DNA from: Burkholderiales bacterium
Lineage (GTDB): Bacteria; Pseudomonadota; Gammaproteobacteria; Burkholderiales; Burkholderiaceae_C
Length of the DNA stretch: 37,631 bases
NCBI GenBank assembly: GCA_947446855.1
Contig: CANFIH010000019.1
Coordinates: 1 to 37,631, forward strand
Direction: 5' to 3'
Numbering within the stretch: position 1 is the first letter of the stretch; the number at the start of each line of letters is the position of its first letter. Of this stretch, positions 14,918 to 22,319 are shown piece after piece. The position numbers were made by a program, and so were the translations under genes. The notes under the pieces are model-generated. The model saw only the letters and a program-made list of their open reading frames with translations, searched no databases and was not told the DNA's origin.

Positions 14918-15982
14918 TTATTGCACGACTTGCTTTAACTCACCCTTGGCGTAGCGCGCGGCCACCACAGCCAGGCTGTCGCCCTTGATCTTGCTGCCCT
15001 GGCCTTCGCAGCCGAATTCGACATAGCGCTGCTTGCAGATGCCCATGGCGGCTTCGCGGGCGGGCTTGAGCCAATCGCGGGCGTCAAACTTTTCGGGATT
15101 CTCGGCCATGAACTTGCGCACGGCCGCGGTCATGGCCAGGCGGATGTCGGTGTCGATATTGATCTTGCGCACGCCGAACTTGATGGCCTTCTGGATTTCT
15201 TCCACGGGAACGCCGTAGGTTTCCTTCATCTTGCCGCCGTACTGGTTGATGATGGCCAGCAGATCTTGCGGGACGCTGCTGGAGCCGTGCATCACCAGAT
15301 GGGTATTGGGCAGGCGCTTGTGGATTTCCATCACGCGGTCGATGGCCAGAATATCGCCTGTGGGCTTGCGGGTGAACTTGTAGGCGCCGTGGCTGGTGCC
15401 GATGGCAATGGCCAATGCGTCGAGTTGGGTGCGTTTGACAAATTCGGCGGCCTGCTCGGGGTTGGTGAGCATCTGTTCGCGGGTCATGGTGGCGTCGGTG
15501 CCGTGGCCGTCTTCCTTGTCGCCCTTCATGGTTTCCAGGCTACCCAGGCAACCGAGTTCACCTTCCACGGTGACGCCGGTGGCGTGGGCCATGTCGACCA
15601 CCTTGCGGGTGACTTCGATGTTGTATTCAAAACTGGCAATGGTCTTGCCGTCGCCTTCCAGGCTGCCGTCCATCATCACCGAGCTAAAGCCCAGGTTGAT
15701 GGCGCCTTGGCAGATGGCGGGGCTCTGACCGTGGTCCTGGTGCATGACCAAAGGGATATGGGGATAGGCTTCGACAGCGGCTTGAATCAGGTGCTTGATG
15801 AAGGCTTCACCCGCATACTTGCGGGCACCGGCACTGGCTTGCAGAATGACAGGCGCGCCCACCGAATCGGCAGCGGCCATGACGGCCTGCACCTGCTCCA
15901 GATTGTTGACGTTGAAAGCCGGAATGCCGTAGCCATTGACTGCTGCATGATCCAGCAATTCGCGCATGGAAACAAGTGCCAT
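14918..15982 (-). CDS. fba: class II fructose-1,6-bisphosphate aldolase
   Basis: This zinc enzyme interconverts fructose 1,6-bisphosphate with dihydroxyacetone phosphate and glyceraldehyde 3-phosphate. The 354-residue length and pattern fit the class IIB CbbA type. HQDHG (81-85) carries the catalytic Asp and a zinc His, VEGELG is near 139-144, GTSHG (195-199) and MHGSSSVP (from 231) supply zinc and phosphate contacts, and KINIDTD (273-279) binds phosphate. It lies between pyk and purC on the same strand, in a carbon-metabolism/purine block. GGGG in the leader may act as a Shine-Dalgarno sequence. Overlapping short palindromes lie 34-58 bp upstream of the start. Confidence 0.97.
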   Translation of the reverse strand: MALVSMRELLDHAAVNGYGIPAFNVNNLEQVQAVMAAADSVGAPVILQASAGARKYAGEAFIKHLIQAAVEAYPHIPLVMHQDHGQSPAICQGAINLGFSSVMMDGSLEGDGKTIASFEYNIEVTRKVVDMAHATGVTVEGELGCLGSLETMKGDKEDGHGTDATMTREQMLTNPEQAAEFVKRTQLDALAIAIGTSHGAYKFTRKPTGDILAIDRVMEIHKRLPNTHLVMHGSSSVPQDLLAIINQYGGKMKETYGVPVEEIQKAIKFGVRKINIDTDIRLAMTAAVRKFMAENPEKFDARDWLKPAREAAMGICKQRYVEFGCEGQGSKIKGDSLAVVAARYAKGELKQVVQ

Positions 15983-16015
15983 TGTTAACCCCAGGAAGTT
16001 GAAAATTGAGCGCGG

Positions 16016-16040
16016 CCACGCGTGGTAACCACTTGGTAAC
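16016..16040. repeat. overlapping palindromes upstream of fba
   Basis: CCACGCGTGG (16016-16025) overlaps GTGGTAACCAC (16022-16032), and GGTAAC recurs at 16024-16029 and 16035-16040. They sit 34-58 bp upstream of the fba ATG, in the 150-bp gap after pyk. The arrangement is operator-like, but no regulator can be named. Confidence 0.35.
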
Positions 16041-16132
16041 TTTTACCTAAACCAATTCTAACGCCGCCCCTGCAATCAGGCAGGCCAACTTCGCGTCGCC
16101 CTGCCTTAAGTCAACAATGCCTTTCTTACGGG

Positions 16133-17566
16133 TCACTCCACGCGGCAGATCTTGAGCATGTTGGTCCCGCCCGGTGCGCCCATGGGCTCGCCGCAGGTGA
16201 TCGCATACACATCACCGCTTTGCACAATGCCGCGTTCCTTGAGGTGCGCCTCGGCCTGCTGCAGCGCGGTATCGCGGTCGGCACTGGTGTCGATGAACAG
16301 CGGACGCACATTGCGGTACAGCGCCATCTTGCGTTGCGTAGCCACCTTGGAGGTGAGTGCGTAAATCGGCACACGGATCAGGTGGCGGCTCATCCACAGG
16401 GCGGTAGAGCCGCTGTCGGTCATGGCCACGATGGCCTTGGCGCCCAGGTGGTGGGCGGTGAACAGAGCACCCATGGCGATGGTCTGGTCAATGCGGCTGA
16501 AGGTCTTGCCAGTGAAGTCGGCCTCCAGCTCAAAGTTTTCTTCGCGCTCTGCGGTGTGGCAGATATTGGCCATCTCCACGATGGTTTCCAGCGGGTACTT
16601 GCCGGCAGCGGTTTCGGCCGACAGCATGACGGCGTCGGTGCCGTCCAGCACGGCGTTGGCCACGTCACTGACCTCGGCACGCGTAGGCACCGGGTTGGTG
16701 ATCATGGACTCCATCATCTGCGTGGCGGTGATCACCACGCGGTCGTGCTCGCGGGCCAGCTTGATCATGCGTTTTTGCAGACCGGGCACCAGGGCATTGC
16801 CCACTTCCACCGCCAGGTCGCCACGCGCGACCATGATGCCGTCGCTGGCCAGCAGAATTTCCAGCAGCTTGGGGATCGCCTCGGCGCGCTCGATCTTGGC
16901 GATCAGGCCGGGCTTGTGGCCATATTCGTGCGCTGCCACATTGCACAGCTGGCGCGCCATTTCCATGTCGGTGGCGTTCTTGGGAAAGCTCACTGCCACA
17001 TAGTCGGCCTGAAAACTCATGGCCGTGCGAATGTCTTCCATGTCCTTGGCGGTCAAGGCCGGAGCAGTGAGGCCACCGCCCTGCTTGTTGATGCCCTTGT
17101 TGTTGGACAGCTCGCCACCCAGCTTGACCGTGGTGTGCACCTGCTCGCCACGCACCGCATCGACGGTGATCACGATCAGGCCGTCATTGAGCAGCAGCAC
17201 GTCGCCGGCTTTCACTTCGCGCGGCAGTTCCTTGTAATCCAGGCCGACGGCGTCGATGTCACCGAGTTCGACACGCTGTCCGTCCAGAATGAACTTTTGC
17301 CCTGGCTCCAGAAAGATCTTGCCTTCGGCAAACTTGCCAACGCGGATCTTGGGGCCTTGCAGGTCAGCCATGATGGCCACTTCGCGACCGGCGCGTTTGG
17401 CGGCCTCGCGCACCAGGCGGGCGCGGTCGATGTGGTCTTGCGCCTTGCCGTGGCTGAAGTTCAGGCGCACCACGTTCACGCCGGCGCGGATCATCTGCTC
17501 CAACAGGGCGGGATCGCTGGAAGCTGGACCCAGGGTGGCAACAATTTTGGTGGCGCGACGTGACAT
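16133..17566 (-). CDS. pyk: pyruvate kinase
   Basis: Pyruvate kinase transfers phosphate from phosphoenolpyruvate to ADP, the last step of glycolysis. From the ATG at 17566 the protein has 477 residues. It begins with RRATKIVATLGPASSDP, then VRLNFSHG (33-40), the active-site segment LIAKIERAEAIPKL with Lys224 and Glu226, MVARGDLAVEVG (245-256), and the ATQMMESMI helix. The frame stays open to 17668, but AGGAG at 17576-17580, 9 nt before this ATG, and the family N-terminus fix the start. fba follows on the same strand; a weak stem without T-run lies between them. Confidence 0.97.
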   Translation of the reverse strand: MSRRATKIVATLGPASSDPALLEQMIRAGVNVVRLNFSHGKAQDHIDRARLVREAAKRAGREVAIMADLQGPKIRVGKFAEGKIFLEPGQKFILDGQRVELGDIDAVGLDYKELPREVKAGDVLLLNDGLIVITVDAVRGEQVHTTVKLGGELSNNKGINKQGGGLTAPALTAKDMEDIRTAMSFQADYVAVSFPKNATDMEMARQLCNVAAHEYGHKPGLIAKIERAEAIPKLLEILLASDGIMVARGDLAVEVGNALVPGLQKRMIKLAREHDRVVITATQMMESMITNPVPTRAEVSDVANAVLDGTDAVMLSAETAAGKYPLETIVEMANICHTAEREENFELEADFTGKTFSRIDQTIAMGALFTAHHLGAKAIVAMTDSGSTALWMSRHLIRVPIYALTSKVATQRKMALYRNVRPLFIDTSADRDTALQQAEAHLKERGIVQSGDVYAITCGEPMGAPGGTNMLKICRVE

Positions 17567-17659
17567 GGTTTCTGTCTCCTTGAAATAATCTTTCGATTTT
17601 CCCACGGAAGGGGCACGCGTGCGGTTACATCGCTGCATCAACTTGGCTGGCAGCCGTGC

Positions 17660-17665
17660 GACAAT
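17660..17665 (+). promoter_or_regulatory. -10-like hexamer before the hpt gene
   Basis: GACAAT (4 of 6 to TATAAT) lies 22 nt before the ATG at 17688, in the 121-bp divergent gap with pyk. No good -35 is present at the usual spacing, so this is only a candidate. Confidence 0.25.
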
Positions 17666-17687
17666 CAACGCCCAACATACAGACTCG

Positions 17688-18377
17688 ATGCATTCCCCTG
17701 CTCACACTCCCAGTGCAGGCGTCAACTCCCTGGCGCCGACAGTGCCTGCCTCGCAGACACTGGACTGCGATGGGGCACTGGAACTGCTGGACCACAGCAG
17801 TGTGCTCTACCTGGAAATTGTGCAAGGCTATTTCCGGGAGTTGGCCGATCTGCCGGCCCGCCTGGACGGCCTGTTGCGCAAGACCGATCTGCAAGAGGCA
17901 ACCCAGGCCCTGCACACCTGCAAGGGGGCATCCCTCACCGTAGGCGCCAAGCTGCTGTACGAAACCTGCCGCCAATCCGAAATGCAACTCAAAGCACTGC
18001 GCCAAAGCGGCCGGGCCCTGGACGACACCGCGCGCCAGACCATGCAGGCCGCTTTTGAGCGCGCTGTGGCCGACACCCGCCAAGCCATTGCCGACGTCAT
18101 GGTGAGCCTGGGCATAAAAGCCGCCGCATTCTCAGCCAAGGCCTTGGCAGGCGCGGGAGCACGGGCACTGGTAACGGATCTGCTGGCCCTGCGCAATTTG
18201 CTGGCGCGCTCAGACATGCGCGCCATCGAAAAGCACAAAATCCTTTGCACAAAACACAGTGCAGCCGCAGCGCAACTGCAAAGCGTGTCAGCCCCTCTGA
18301 AGGCTTTTGACTTTGCACAAGCTGTGGTTCAATGTGACGAACTCATACGCAACTTCAGCGCACCCCAAAGAACATGA
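17688..18377 (+). CDS. Hpt-domain phosphotransfer protein
   Basis: This 229-residue protein carries a histidine-containing phosphotransfer domain (about 28-145). The motif is LHTCKGASLTVGA, with His76 as the likely phosphorylation site (family consensus H-x-L-K-G-x-S). The C-terminal third is helical and not recognised. Its TGA overlaps the start of the REC-GGDEF gene as ATGA (18374-18377), so the two are coupled and probably function as a pair, the Hpt protein passing phosphate to or from the receiver domain. No histidine kinase is adjacent, though the phosphotransfer protein could draw on the chemotaxis kinase encoded nearby. A GTG at 17619 is in frame, but the ATG at 17688 gives a more normal N-terminus. 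Confidence 0.82.
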   Translation: MHSPAHTPSAGVNSLAPTVPASQTLDCDGALELLDHSSVLYLEIVQGYFRELADLPARLDGLLRKTDLQEATQALHTCKGASLTVGAKLLYETCRQSEMQLKALRQSGRALDDTARQTMQAAFERAVADTRQAIADVMVSLGIKAAAFSAKALAGAGARALVTDLLALRNLLARSDMRAIEKHKILCTKHSAAAAQLQSVSAPLKAFDFAQAVVQCDELIRNFSAPQRT

Positions 18378-19333
18378 TTGACCTTGAGACACCGGTGGCA
18401 GAGCTGTTGGACAGCACGCACGGCAAGCCCAAGCTGCTGCTGGTGGACGACCAGCCGATCAACATCCAGGTGATGTACCGCTGCTTTGCCGGCGACTACC
18501 AGGTTTTCATGGCCACCAGCGGCGAACAGGCCCTGAGCCTGTGCCGCAGCAACCCGCCGGACCTGATCCTGCTGGATGTGGTGATGCCGGGCCTGGACGG
18601 TTTTGAGGTCTGCAAGCTGCTCAAGGCCGACCCGATCACCCAGCACATTCCGGTGATCTTCGTGACAGCACACACCGACTCGGTACAAGAAACCTATGGC
18701 CTGAGCATTGGCGCCATCGATTTCATTGCCAAGCCCGTCAACCCGGACGTGGTGCGCGCCCGCGTAAAAACCCACCTGACGCTGAAATTCCAGTCCGACC
18801 TGCTGCGCAAGCTGGTGTTTCTGGACGGTCTGACCGGCGCCTTCAACCGCCGTTATTTCGACCAGCAAATTTGCACCGAATGGGGCCGGGCCGCGCGCAA
18901 CAACACGCCGATGTCGCTGATCCTGCTGGATGTGGATTTTTTCAAACTGTTCAACGACAGCTATGGTCACCAGGCCGGCGACGATGCCCTGCGTGCCGTC
19001 GCCAACGCGCTCAAGTCCTGTCTGCGCCGCCCGGCCGATCTGGTCGCGCGCTACGGTGGCGAAGAGTTCGCCTGCGTACTGCCCGAAACCTCGTACCTGG
19101 ACGCGCTGGCCATCGCCGACGAACTCGAGCGCAAGATTCGCAGCCTGGCTATTGCCCACAAAAATTCGAATGTGGCCGAGGTGCTCACCATCAGCCTGGG
19201 GCTGGCCACGCGTGTAGGCTCCAGCCCAAGCGAGGTGCAGGACCTGATCGCACTGGCCGACAACCTGCTCTACCAGGCCAAGCACAGCGGGCGCGGGCGC
19301 GTTTGCAGCAGCGTGCTGGCCACGCTGGCATAA
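18374..19333 (+). CDS. response regulator with GGDEF domain (diguanylate cyclase)
   Basis: The 319-residue protein is a PleD/WspR-like regulator: receiver domain (about 18-135) followed by a GGDEF domain (about 150-315). The receiver has the acidic pair Asp25-Asp26, phospho-acceptor Asp68 in LLDVVMPG and Lys120 in IAKP. The cyclase domain has DGLTGAFNRR, DVDFFKLFND and the active site GGEEF (228-232). RPAD at 219-222, five residues before GGEEF, is a complete RxxD inhibitory site, so product feedback is expected. Phosphorylation should switch on synthesis of cyclic di-GMP from two GTP, linking the coupled Hpt protein to the motile/sessile switch. It converges on cheB with 36 bp between stops. 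Confidence 0.93.
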   Translation: MIDLETPVAELLDSTHGKPKLLLVDDQPINIQVMYRCFAGDYQVFMATSGEQALSLCRSNPPDLILLDVVMPGLDGFEVCKLLKADPITQHIPVIFVTAHTDSVQETYGLSIGAIDFIAKPVNPDVVRARVKTHLTLKFQSDLLRKLVFLDGLTGAFNRRYFDQQICTEWGRAARNNTPMSLILLDVDFFKLFNDSYGHQAGDDALRAVANALKSCLRRPADLVARYGGEEFACVLPETSYLDALAIADELERKIRSLAIAHKNSNVAEVLTISLGLATRVGSSPSEVQDLIALADNLLYQAKHSGRGRVCSSVLATLA

Positions 19334-19369
19334 ACCCGCGCCAGCCCGGCGGCAGCGCCGGTGGGTTGA

Positions 19370-20431
19370 TCAAGCGCGCGAGTCGAACTGCAGAATCGCC
19401 CGGGCAATATGCTCCAGCGGCAGAATGTCGTCCACCGCCTGCAGCTTGATGGCCTCCTTGGGCATGCCGAACACGACACAGGTTTCTTCGTTCTGGGCAA
19501 TCGTGCGGGCGCCGGCCTCGTGCATCAGCTTCATACCGCGCGCGCCATCGTCCCCCATGCCGGTCATGATGATGCCCAGGGCGTCGCGCCCCGCCACGTC
19601 GGCCGCGGACCTGAACAGCACATCCACCGAAGGCTTGTGGCGGTTCACCGGGGGACCGTCCACCACGTGCACGTAATACTGGCCCGCCGCCTTGCGCAAC
19701 TGCATGTGCAGACCGCCCGGCGCAATCAGCGCCAGGCCGCGCTCCAGGCGGTCGCCATCCCTGGCTTCCCGCACCTGCATGGCGCACAAGCCGTTGAGGC
19801 GCTGGGCATACATGGCGGTAAATTTTTCTGGCATGTGCTGGGTAATGGCAATGCCGGGGGCATCCCCGGGCAGGCTGGTCAGCACCAGTTCCAGCGCCTG
19901 CGTGCCGCCGGTGGAGCTGCCGATCACCACCGGCTTGTTCATGGCAAAGGCATGCACCGACGACAGCACAGGCGTGCGGGCAGCGGCTGACTTGCCGGCG
20001 GCCACCTCGGGCACCGTGCTGCGCATGCGCGGACGGGCTCGGGCGGCCGTTTTAAGGGCCAGAATCATCTCGCGGCGGGAATCGTCCAGATACTGCTTGA
20101 GGCCCAGTTTGGGCTTGGCCATGACCGAGATGGCGCCCGCCGACAGGGCCTCCAGCGCCACCTTGCTGCCCTCGGTAGAAAGCGTGGAGCAGATCACCGT
20201 CGGAATCGGATGGGTCGACATGATCTGGCGCAGAAACGTGAGGCCGTCCATGCCCGGCATCTCGATATCCAGCAACAGCACATCGGGCGCCGTTCGCCGG
20301 ATGGCCTCCATGGCCAACAGGGGGTTGGGCGCGCTGCCCACCAACTCCACTTCGGCGTTACCCGCCAACATATGCGCCAGCGCCTGGCGCACGATGGCCG
20401 AGTCATCGACCACAAAAACCTTAACGACCAT
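19370..20431 (-). CDS. cheB: chemotaxis protein-glutamate methylesterase/deamidase
   Basis: CheB removes methyl groups from, and deamidates, chemoreceptors, counteracting CheR during adaptation. The 353-residue protein has a receiver domain (1-120; Asp9-Asp10, phospho-acceptor Asp55, Lys106) and a catalytic domain (about 165-350). The triad is Ser173 in GSSTGG, His199 in TQHMP and Asp295 in TGMGDDG. An Ala/Arg-rich linker of about 35 residues separates the domains. It is the last gene of the chemotaxis operon; its start overlaps cheD by 11 bp, a strong sign of coupling. Confidence 0.97.
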   Translation of the reverse strand: MVVKVFVVDDSAIVRQALAHMLAGNAEVELVGSAPNPLLAMEAIRRTAPDVLLLDIEMPGMDGLTFLRQIMSTHPIPTVICSTLSTEGSKVALEALSAGAISVMAKPKLGLKQYLDDSRREMILALKTAARARPRMRSTVPEVAAGKSAAARTPVLSSVHAFAMNKPVVIGSSTGGTQALELVLTSLPGDAPGIAITQHMPEKFTAMYAQRLNGLCAMQVREARDGDRLERGLALIAPGGLHMQLRKAAGQYYVHVVDGPPVNRHKPSVDVLFRSAADVAGRDALGIIMTGMGDDGARGMKLMHEAGARTIAQNEETCVVFGMPKEAIKLQAVDDILPLEHIARAILQFDSRA

Positions 20432-20939
20432 GGGCCAACCCTTGTTCCTGAAATACGGTTTCTACGACCGGGTCCCGCGACCCCACCGTCCAGCTGACTT
20501 TGCGGTAGCCGTGGCCACCCAGGCACTGGTCCAGCACGACCACGCCATGCACCTCGAGGTAGTGCAGCACCCAATCCACATTGCTGGCACCCACATGTTT
20601 TTCGCGAAACAGATGCGGAAACATATTGCCGCCGCCAAACACATAGGCCTGGCACATGGCCGGGTTGATGCCCATGGCACGCAGCCGGGTAAACATCTCG
20701 TGCATGGCGGCCAGGCCATAGGCGGTGTTGTGGCGGTTTTCGGCGTTGGGTGTGCCCACATGCACGATATGGCACATGCTGCCCACCGTGCGCCGCGGGT
20801 CGGTCAGCAGCACTGCCACACAGGAGCCCAGCAGGGTCTTGAACTGGTCACCGCTCTGCCCCACGGCCACGTCACCCGGCATCAGCTCGACCGGACCGGT
20901 CACCGCCCGGGGCGTGGAGTTTTTGATCAGCGTGGCCAT
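20421..20939 (-). CDS. cheD: chemoreceptor glutamine deamidase
   Basis: CheD deamidates specific glutamines of chemoreceptors and in some species binds the CheY-P phosphatase CheC. The 172-residue protein has catalytic Cys40 in LLGSCVAV and the partner His57 in MCHIVH, 17 residues later, the same spacing as in Thermotoga CheD. The PGDVAVGQ segment and YVFGGGNMF are also family-typical. No cheC or cheZ lies in the window. The gene sits between cheR (41 bp upstream) and cheB (11-bp overlap), so receptor methylation, demethylation and deamidation are encoded together. Confidence 0.96.
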   Translation of the reverse strand: MATLIKNSTPRAVTGPVELMPGDVAVGQSGDQFKTLLGSCVAVLLTDPRRTVGSMCHIVHVGTPNAENRHNTAYGLAAMHEMFTRLRAMGINPAMCQAYVFGGGNMFPHLFREKHVGASNVDWVLHYLEVHGVVVLDQCLGGHGYRKVSWTVGSRDPVVETVFQEQGLAHGR

Positions 20940-20979
20940 ATCAGCGGTGGCCGCAGCAAGGGGGCGTTGGTGTGCCGCA

Positions 20980-21798
20980 TCACACAGCTTTGCGGAAGGC
21001 GCCGGGAATCACGGTCTGCAGCGGCGTCTTGCAGGGCACGCGGCCCTCAGCGGTGCCCAGAAAGAACAGGCCGCCGGGCTTGAGCAGGGCCAGCACGCGG
21101 TCCACCACATCCACCTTGGTGGCGGGGTCAAAGTAAATCAGCACATTGCGCAGAAAGATCACATCAAACGGGCCCAGCCCGCCGAAGTCCTTGCACAGAT
21201 TGAGCTGGCCGAATTGCACGCGCTGGCGGATCTTGTCCTGCAGCAGCACCTGGCCCTCGGAGTCGCCCTCACCGCGCAGGCAATAGCGGCGCAGGCGCTC
21301 GGGCGACACGGCGCGCAGCCGGTCCTGCGGGTACACCGCCTCCTTGGCACTGAGCAGCACGCGGTGGCTGATGTCGGTGGCCAGGATGGACCAGTCCGGC
21401 CCGATGCGCCCGGCAATCTGCAGGTCGCTCAGCAGCATGGCAGTGCTGTAGGCCTCATCGCCAAACGAGCTGGCCGCGCTCCACACGGACAACGCAGCCT
21501 TGCCGGCACTGTTAGGCAACTCCTGTTGCAACAGGTCGTAATGCTTGGGCTCGCGAAAGAAATAGGTCTCGTTGGTGGTCAGCAAGTCCACAGCCATCTG
21601 GAACTCCGCCGCTTCCGACTCGTCTTCCAGAATCAGGATGTAGTCGGCAAAGCTGCCCAGGCCCAGCTTCTGAATGCGCGGCGCCAGGCGCGAGTGGATG
21701 AGCGACTTTTTGGACGCGTTGTACGACAGACCCACCGCCTGGTACATCAGGTCGGCAATGCGCTGAAACTCCGGGTCACTGAATGCTAAATTGGCCAA
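20980..21798 (-). CDS. cheR: chemotaxis protein methyltransferase
   Basis: CheR methylates glutamates of chemoreceptors with S-adenosylmethionine. The 272-residue protein has an N-terminal helical domain (about 5-75) and a methyltransferase domain. Family motifs are TNETYFFREP, SAASSFGDEAYS (usually SAxxSTGEEPYS), ATDIS, and RNVLIYF. The SAM-loop deviations (Thr to Phe, Glu to Asp, Pro to Ala) are noteworthy but leave the overall motif recognisable. CheR may dock on the pentapeptide-like C-terminus of the adjacent receptor. It lies 8 bp after cheW. Confidence 0.96.
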   Translation of the reverse strand: MANLAFSDPEFQRIADLMYQAVGLSYNASKKSLIHSRLAPRIQKLGLGSFADYILILEDESEAAEFQMAVDLLTTNETYFFREPKHYDLLQQELPNSAGKAALSVWSAASSFGDEAYSTAMLLSDLQIAGRIGPDWSILATDISHRVLLSAKEAVYPQDRLRAVSPERLRRYCLRGEGDSEGQVLLQDKIRQRVQFGQLNLCKDFGGLGPFDVIFLRNVLIYFDPATKVDVVDRVLALLKPGGLFFLGTAEGRVPCKTPLQTVIPGAFRKAV

Positions 21799-21806
21799 TC
21801 GGTGCC

Positions 21807-22307
21807 TTAGGTCAATGCAGCCATCTCGTTGATGTCCAGTGCGCGCTCGGGCGCCAGAATCACGATGAAATCACCACCCACCCGGCCCATGCCGTGGATA
21901 AAGTCGCGCCTGATGCTGGTGCCGAACTGGGGCGCCGGCTCGATATGCGACTGCGCGATGTCAATCACCTCGCTCACTGCATCCACCAGCAAGCCCAGCT
22001 CGACTTTTTCATCATCCACCGTACCGTCAAAGATCACGATGCAGGTCTTCTTGCCGACCTGGGCGCGCTCCCGGCCGAAGCGCGCTTGCAGATCGATCAC
22101 CGGCACCACCGCACCGCGCAAATTGATCACCCCGCGTACAAAGTCGGGCATCAGCGGCACCATGGTCATGCTGCCGTGCTGGATGATCTCGCGCACGCAA
22201 CGGATGTCCATGGCAAATACCTCACCACCCAACGAAAACGTCAGGTACTGCAGGGCCGGGCCCTGGTCCACCGGGCCCGGGGGCGTGGGAGCATTCTGGG
22301 TTTGCAT
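21807..22307 (-). CDS. cheW: chemotaxis coupling protein
   Basis: CheW links chemoreceptors to the kinase CheA in the signalling array. The 166-residue protein is a single CheW/SH3-like domain after a Pro-rich N-terminal tail of about 18 residues. Signatures are LTFSLGGEVFAMDIRCVREI, PDFVRGVINLRGAVVPVIDLQARFG with the conserved Arg of the receptor-kinase interface, and LGLLVDAVSEVIDI. It lies 12 bp after the receptor gene and 8 bp before cheR in the operon. Confidence 0.97.
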   Translation of the reverse strand: MQTQNAPTPPGPVDQGPALQYLTFSLGGEVFAMDIRCVREIIQHGSMTMVPLMPDFVRGVINLRGAVVPVIDLQARFGRERAQVGKKTCIVIFDGTVDDEKVELGLLVDAVSEVIDIAQSHIEPAPQFGTSIRRDFIHGMGRVGGDFIVILAPERALDINEMAALT

Positions 22308-22319
22308 GCTGCTGCGCGC

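Noticed and set aside
16078-16106. 7-bp stem between pyk and fba as a pyk terminator
   Set aside because: pyk and fba are read in the same direction and pyk comes first, but no T-run follows the stem on the minus strand.
16220-17563. 447-codon plus-strand frame opposite pyk
   Set aside because: Antisense shadow in a GC-rich gene, while pyk has every family motif and a good ribosome-binding site.
19334-19369. GC-rich partial inverted repeat between the REC-GGDEF gene and cheB as a bidirectional terminator
   Set aside because: Pairing is broken by asymmetric gaps and there is no T-run on either side.
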